Shown in pieces: positions 4,303-5,863 of a stretch of DNA of 5,863 nucleotides (the stretch's first letter is position 1; each line of letters starts with the position of its first letter). The notes under the pieces are model-generated. The model was not told the DNA's origin. It ran no database searches and saw nothing but the letters and a program-made list of their open reading frames with translations. The position numbers were made by a program, and so were the translations under genes. This DNA comes from Actinomycetales bacterium (lineage in GTDB: Bacteria > Actinomycetota > Actinomycetes > Actinomycetales > JAHECE01): NCBI GenBank assembly GCA_024641895.1, contig JAHECE010000166.1:1-5863 (forward strand), read 5' to 3'.

Positions 4303-5863
4303 AGCTCACTCACCGTCGTCACGCGTAGATGCTCGGCCAGGGCTATCACCCCGGCAGTGACCAGGGCGAGCACCACCGAGGCCGCCATCGCCATACCGAG
4401 GTTCTCCGCGCCCGGGCGCCCGATGAGCCGAAAGATCACGACCGGGAGGGTGGGCCGTTCCGGCCGAGCCAGGAAGCTGGTGGCCCCGAACTCGCCGAGG
4501 CTGATCGCGAAGGCGAAGCCGACGGCGAGGCCGAGGGACCGGCCGAGCATGGGCGCGTCGACGGACCAGAAGACGCGCACCGGGCTCGCCCCGAGGATCG
4601 CGGCCGCCTCGCGCTGCCGCTCGTCGATCGCTCGCAGCACAGGGAGCACGGTGCGGATGACGAGCGGGATCGCCACGACTGCTTGCGCGATCGGGATGAG
4701 GACGAGCGATGACCGCAGGTCGAGCGGCGGTCGGTTGAGGGTGATGAGGAACCCGAAGCCGACGGTGACGGCCGAGACCCCGAGGGGAAGCATGAAGACG
4801 GTGTCGAGTGCCTGGATCGTTCGCCGCCCCCGAGGCGCCTTCGGGCGCCTCGACAGGACGATCGAGACCGCCGCGCCGAGGACGACGGCGATCACCATCG
4901 CGTCCACCGCGACCCGGAGCGAGTTCTCGAGCGACTCCCAGACCGAGACCGACAGCGAGTCGGGGGTGCCCCGGCCCGAAAGGTTCCGGTAGTTCTCGAG
5001 TCCCCAGCCGGTCGCGGTCCGGAAGGACCGGACCAGCAGGGACGCCATGGGCAAGATCAGCAGCCCGACGATCACGACCGCGGTCAACGCGACGACCGGC
5101 GCGTCGCCGCGACCCGGCGGGTGCGCCCCTCCCGGGGCCCTCTCGGCGTCCGCCGCGAAGGCCAGAGCGCGTTCCCGGCGCGCCCGCGCGACCGCGGCGA
5201 TGCGCAGGACCGCGGTGATGACGACGATCTGCGTGATCGAGAGCACCGCCGCCGAGCGCAGGTCGAGGTACCGGGTGGTCTGGACGTAGATCTCCGTCTC
5301 GATCGTCCCGAGGTGCCGACCACCCAGCACGAGGACGATCCCGAACGCGGCGGAGCAGTAGAGGAAGACGACCGCGGCGGCGGACGCGATCGCCGGCGTG
5401 AGCGCCGGCAGCGTCACGGACACGAAGGCTCGCCACGGGGGCGCCCCGAGGGCACGGGCCGCCTGGGCGGGGCGCTCGTCGAGGTGGGCCCACATGCTGC
5501 CGACCGCCCGGACCACCACGGAGTAGTTGAAGAACACCAGCGCCAGCACGATCGCGGCGAGCTCGCCGTCCAGGCCGAGGAAGCCGAGAAACCCGCCGGG
5601 GGCCAGCAGGGAACGGAACGCGACACCGACCACCACCGTCGGCAGGACGAACGGGACGGTCACCACGGCCCGAAGCGCGTTGCGGCCCGGAAACTCCGTC
5701 CGGTACAGCACGTAGGCGCCGGGCACGCCCAGGAGGACGGCGCCGACGGTACCGAGCGCGGCCTGCCCGAGCGTGAGGCCGATGACGCGCCACGTCCTCG
5801 GCCGGGAGAACACCTCGGCGAACCCGGTGAGGTCCAGCTGACCGTCGGTGAGCAGCCCGCGTC
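4299..5863 (-). CDS. Fused two-domain ABC permease, ThiP/FbpB-like (5' end outside window)
   Basis: The inner-membrane channel of a binding-protein-dependent importer, with two permease domains in one chain. About 520 residues are visible and the reading stays open to the right edge, so the first residues and probably one membrane segment are missing. A GTG at 5811-5813 could be mistaken for the start. However, the 16 codons before it are open and read like the loop that precedes the first core helix in such permeases (ending LDLTGFAE). Each half has the EAA loop that docks on the ATPase: the first at 5391-5477 (ERPAQAARALGAPPWRAF), the second at 4527-4622 (ERQREAAAILGASPVRVF). A hydrophilic linker around 5097-5205 joins the halves. 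The segments TIETEIYVQTT and LGEFGATSFLARPERPTLP recall thiamine ThiP and its iron FbpB relatives. I lean to thiamine, without proof. Its TGA overlaps the ATPase ATG. Confidence 0.9.
   Translation of the reverse strand, partial: RGLLTDGQLDLTGFAEVFSRPRTWRVIGLTLGQAALGTVGAVLLGVPGAYVLYRTEFPGRNALRAVVTVPFVLPTVVVGVAFRSLLAPGGFLGFLGLDGELAAIVLALVFFNYSVVVRAVGSMWAHLDERPAQAARALGAPPWRAFVSVTLPALTPAIASAAAVVFLYCSAAFGIVLVLGGRHLGTIETEIYVQTTRYLDLRSAAVLSITQIVVITAVLRIAAVARARRERALAFAADAERAPGGAHPPGRGDAPVVALTAVVIVGLLILPMASLLVRSFRTATGWGLENYRNLSGRGTPDSLSVSVWESLENSLRVAVDAMVIAVVLGAAVSIVLSRRPKAPRGRRTIQALDTVFMLPLGVSAVTVGFGFLITLNRPPLDLRSSLVLIPIAQAVVAIPLVIRTVLPVLRAIDERQREAAAILGASPVRVFWSVDAPMLGRSLGLAVGFAFAISLGEFGATSFLARPERPTLPVVIFRLIGRPGAENLGMAMAASVVLALVTAGVIALAEHLRVTTVSEL
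4831..4852. repeat. Perfect 9-base-pair hairpin inside the permease gene
   Basis: CGAGGCGCC (4831-4839) and GGCGCCTCG (4844-4852) are exact inverted copies around a 4-base loop, TTCG on the plus strand and CGAA on the mRNA strand. It encodes the basic cytoplasmic loop RRPKAPRGRR of the second permease half. In DNA this GC-rich a stem of this size somewhere in the window is not surprising, so no function is claimed. Confidence 0.5.

Noticed and set aside
4831..4852. 9-base-pair hairpin with TTCG loop as a regulatory element or terminator
   Set aside because: It lies mid-gene with no T-tract, and a perfect stem of this length is roughly expected once by chance in a few kilobases of DNA this rich in G and C.
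3379..4992. 537-codon open plus-strand reading across the transporter genes
   Set aside because: It is antisense to the ATPase and permease, both of which have full motif sets. The translation has no recognisable domain and changes composition where the sense genes change.

Overview
The window is uniformly GC-rich, with G or C at most third codon positions. It carries a polyphosphate-type ROK glucokinase, an enzyme characteristic of Actinobacteria. Together these suggest a high-GC actinobacterium, probably Micrococcales (Cellulomonas or Actinotalea-like). That placement is inference from gene content and style, not from a search. No phage, insertion sequence, CRISPR array, rRNA or tRNA was seen.

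Left part (1-1000): the possible last 20 codons of an upstream plus-strand gene end at 63. A 173-base gap follows, holding a long nested inverted repeat (134-191) and one copy of a 29-base repeat (179-207). Next comes a plus-strand P-loop kinase of the uridine-kinase-like class (237-926), which probably starts on a leaderless GTG. A second copy of the 29-base repeat (941-969) and a small hairpin lie just after it, in the convergent gap before the glucokinase.

Middle part (999-2449): the polyphosphate glucokinase gene ppgK reads leftward, and a small secreted lipoprotein of unknown function reads rightward. They are divergent across a 206-base region. That region ends in a tandem array of an 8-base unit that runs directly into the lipoprotein start codon and contains its ribosome binding site.

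Right part (2480-5863): a tight leftward operon in the order permease, ATPase, glutamine amidotransferase. The genes overlap by four bases at both junctions (ATGA and GTGA). The permease is a fused two-domain importer subunit of the thiamine/iron (ThiP/FbpB-like) class, and its 5' end lies beyond the right edge of the window. The ATPase is the matching nucleotide-binding subunit with a C-terminal TOBE-like extension. A substrate-binding protein would be expected just outside the window. The third gene is a class I amidotransferase domain with an intact Cys-His-Glu triad and no visible synthetase partner.

Most of the window is ordinary metabolism and transport. The items most worth a second look are the 8-base array at the lipoprotein start, the repeat pair bracketing the kinase, the long inverted repeat at 134-191, and the coupling of an orphan amidotransferase to an importer. 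I do not see convincing evidence of a wholly new system.
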